Shown: positions 62,422-64,000 of the stretch, one piece after another
How the letters are laid out: each line of letters begins with the position of its first letter
Position numbering within the stretch: the stretch's first letter is position 1
Assembly (NCBI GenBank): GCA_938046775.1
Contig: CALIXB010000027.1
Location: 47,116 to 111,115 of the forward strand
Direction of reading: 5' to 3'
Source of the DNA: an uncultured Candidatus Saccharibacteria bacterium
Lineage (GTDB): Bacteria > Patescibacteriota > Saccharimonadia > Saccharimonadales > Saccharimonadaceae
Length of the DNA: 64,000 bases
Position numbers and translations under genes: made by a program
The notes under the pieces: generated by a model
What the model was told of the DNA's origin: nothing
Seen by the model: only the letters and a program-made list of their open reading frames with translations
Databases searched by the model: none

Positions 62422-62817
62422 ATGAAGGGTTTTAATGGAAATATTGAAGAGTTGACGGTGCAGAATAATAATTTTCGCCAGGTGCTTTATACAGCGAAGC
62501 ATTGTCAATTAGTATTGATGAGCTTGCCAGTTGGTGGCGAAATTGGTTCAGAGATTCATGAGGAGAATGATCAATTCTTCCGATTTGAGGCAGGCCAGGG
62601 CAAGGTCTTGATTGATGACAATGAGTACGCCGTATCTGATGGCAGTGCTATTATCGTGCCAGCAGGTGCTGAACATAATGTGATAAATACTGGCGAAGAG
62701 CCGCTTAAGCTCTATACGATTTATAGTCCAGCACATCACAAAGATGGTATTGTTCGGGCGACACGCGAAGAAGCGGAAGCTAATGAAGAAGATTTTGATG
62801 GCGTAACTACGGAATAG
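62422..62817 (+). CDS. Cupin-fold protein
   Basis: 131 residues with one cupin barrel: motif 1 GGEIGSEIHEENDQFFRFEAG (His/Glu ligands) and motif 2 VPAGAEHNVIN. It has a GGAGG site and follows thioredoxin by 25 bp in the fur operon. The substrate is unknown. The tail is acidic. Confidence 0.85.
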   Translation: MKGFNGNIEELTVQNNNFRQVLYTAKHCQLVLMSLPVGGEIGSEIHEENDQFFRFEAGQGKVLIDDNEYAVSDGSAIIVPAGAEHNVINTGEEPLKLYTIYSPAHHKDGIVRATREEAEANEEDFDGVTTE

Positions 62818-62975
62818 GCTACCGCCAAAAGAGGAAGTCTCTATTAAATTGGTGGATTTTGTGGCTTATAAAGAATCAGTCATTAGTAAGATGTTCGGCG
62901 TATTTGGGTGGCAATTTTTCGTGGAATTGCCTGCGTCATGTCGCTACTGTTTAAGCTTGGACCTAAAAAGATCGT
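62818..62975 (+). other. Gap with a possible decayed 5' extension of the NUDIX gene
   Basis: The NUDIX frame continues upstream for about 40 codons with aromatic and basic residues, but is broken by two TAA codons (near 62953 and 62965). No promoter or RNA was recognised. Confidence 0.25.
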
Positions 62976-63323
62976 GTGCGGGTGATTATTTATCGTGATG
63001 ACGGCGATGTTCTGATGGCCAAGAGTCGCTTTAGTCGTCAAGAATGGGCTTTGCCAGGCGGCGGCGTGAATCGTAATGAGAGTTATGAACAGGCTGCTGC
63101 GAGAGAGGTTTTAGAAGAGGTTGGACTAAAGATAGATAATCTGCGATACCTTGGAAAAACTAATTCTCATGAATCGTACGCAAAATTTCCAGTTCGAGTT
63201 TTTGCGGCGCACGCGTCTGATTATGATATAAAATGTAACTTTGAAATAATGGAGACTCGGTGGCTTAGTAGAGGGTATATTCCTAAAGAGTATTACACTC
63301 TGTATTTTACTAGGTATCAGTAG
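62976..63323 (+). CDS. NUDIX hydrolase
   Basis: 115 residues from GTG 62976. The Nudix box GGxNxxESYxxAAAREVLEEVG type is present (G-x5-E-x7-REVLEEVG). It hydrolyses nucleoside-diphosphate compounds, substrate unknown. There is no clear ribosome site, and the fold's first strand starts at residue 2, so the N-terminus may be trimmed. Confidence 0.8.
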   Translation: MRVIIYRDDGDVLMAKSRFSRQEWALPGGGVNRNESYEQAAAREVLEEVGLKIDNLRYLGKTNSHESYAKFPVRVFAAHASDYDIKCNFEIMETRWLSRGYIPKEYYTLYFTRYQ

Positions 63324-63353
63324 ATATCTCTGTCTTTTATGTATAATATAAAC

Positions 63354-63527
63354 ATGAATAATCAACAAATTGCCCAGCTTGAAATAGTAAAATCTAAAGT
63401 CCGCCAATTACTTGGTGGCGACACCTCGGGTCATGCCGATGATCATGTCAAGCGGCTGAATGGCCAGCAGCTGCAGCGGCTGGCGGGACAAAATGTGTCT
63501 GACGTTTTAGAAAAAGTTGGGAAATAG
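63354..63527 (+). CDS. 57-residue protein resembling the start of an HD hydrolase
   Basis: ATG 63354 is 6 nt past TATAAT (63342-63347). The segment VRQLLGGDTSGHADDHVKRL resembles the N-terminal HD motif (GHDxxHxxRV) of HD phosphohydrolases, but the rest of the domain is absent. It may be a truncated remnant or a short protein of its own. Confidence 0.45.
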   Translation: MNNQQIAQLEIVKSKVRQLLGGDTSGHADDHVKRLNGQQLQRLAGQNVSDVLEKVGK

Positions 63528-63531
63528 CGCC

Positions 63532-64000
63532 ATGGTTGCATATCGGCGTACCAGAACCCGAGATAACGGATATAAAAAGTTATTTATTAAAAAGCTCTTG
63601 CGATATTTGCCACACCATCTTTTATTGGCAATCACTCACAGGGTTCGGTTGCGCAGTGCTGAGAAGCTGTTAGATAGAACGGCTCACAAGCGGATTATTA
63701 CAACAAAAACCCTGTGCCAGTTTAGTAGTTCGGAAATGAGCGAATATCAAAAGTTGACAAAAAGCACTCAGTTTTGGCATGGTACTGGCCGCTGGCAGCA
63801 TGGTGAGCACGGCACAGTTGATGTCCTGAAAAGTTTTTGTGATACTGGTGGACTCAAACCAGCGCGTGATGTATATGCAGTTTTTGGCGGTAGTGACCAG
63901 CATATCATACACTCAATTTCGTTATGTCGGAGCCGCATGGTAGCACGATCGTATGCTGACATGCATGGTCTTGGCTGGAAAGAGAAAAATCGCTATGGTG
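63532..64000 (+). CDS. Unknown protein with an FWHGTG motif (3' end cut by window)
   Basis: 156 visible residues from ATG 63532, 4 nt after the previous stop. A basic N-terminal part (about 1-75) is followed by STQFWHGTGRWQ (about 83), VDVLKSFCDTGGLKPA and HSISLCRSRMVARSYADMHG. The HG(T/S) followed by a VLxxxxxxGLxP helix recalls the start of ADP-ribosyltransferase (PARP/ART) folds, but the later catalytic residues lie outside the window or are not evident. Function uncertain. Confidence 0.5.
   Translation, partial: MVAYRRTRTRDNGYKKLFIKKLLRYLPHHLLLAITHRVRLRSAEKLLDRTAHKRIITTKTLCQFSSSEMSEYQKLTKSTQFWHGTGRWQHGEHGTVDVLKSFCDTGGLKPARDVYAVFGGSDQHIIHSISLCRSRMVARSYADMHGLGWKEKNRYG

Overview
The window reads as part of the compact genome of a Patescibacteria/CPR bacterium, most likely Candidatus Saccharibacteria (TM7). 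Supporting signs are small genes with tight or overlapping ends, a MurT/GatD pair, a type IV pilus locus, Rpf/G5 and CHAP cell-wall hydrolases, a shortened AlaRS, lower glycolysis with no biosynthetic operons, and UGA used as a normal stop (unlike Gracilibacteria/Absconditabacteria). GC looks to be in the mid-40s % by eye. The assignment is inference from gene content; no search was run.

Layout. 1-2870 (minus): a cut-off membrane glycosyltransferase, gatD and murT (lipid II amidation). 2915-5724: a small membrane protein and a membrane-anchored ClpC-like AAA+ protein. 5721-6731: a repeat protein and two tRNA-Arg. 6786-7811: murB. 7854-11851: a prepilin operon ending in a pilin fused to a seven-bladed RCC1-like propeller, then a separately promoted pilin. 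11914-16566: glyA divergent from an HTH-murA fusion, then a short alpha-glucan phosphorylase. 16600-23741: five tRNAs mixed with folD, a receiver protein, a methyltransferase, a histidine kinase and small proteins. 23874-30732: pyk-pgk-tpiA, a tail-anchored acidic protein and a UvrD/PcrA helicase. 30767-34540: two G5/DUF348 wall proteins (one Rpf-like, one 3D-like), rsmA and a PgeF-like gene. 34567-35991: a secreted protein with choline-binding-type repeats and Ltp-like repeats. 36087-44476: metG, tatD, two unknowns, a cysteine desulfurase, a DUF218 protein, mnmA (with an in-frame GC-rich palindrome), rpsP, alaS. 45374-53948: a PilM/FtsA-like ATPase, a large membrane protein, ruvX, mltG, a LysM-CHAP hydrolase, obg, exonuclease I. 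54012-64000: a sortase-type Asp-box surface protein, uvrA, dedA, an ABC exporter, a fur-thioredoxin-cupin operon, a NUDIX protein, a small HD-like remnant and a partial gene running off the end.

How the parts fit. Much of the window serves the cell surface: peptidoglycan precursor synthesis and amidation (murA, murB, murT-gatD), wall cleavage (Rpf, 3D, MltG, CHAP) and surface attachment (pili with an RCC1 tip, an LADTG-anchored propeller, wall-binding repeats). This suits an episymbiont living on a host bacterium.

The clearest unusual signal is promoter architecture. About twenty genes have a -10 box (TATAAT, TACAAT or TATACT) ending just 6-7 nt before the start codon, which predicts leaderless mRNAs, while operon-internal genes carry Shine-Dalgarno sites. 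Two of these -10 boxes are covered by palindromes next to a regulator gene (HTH-murA and fur), which suggests autoregulation.
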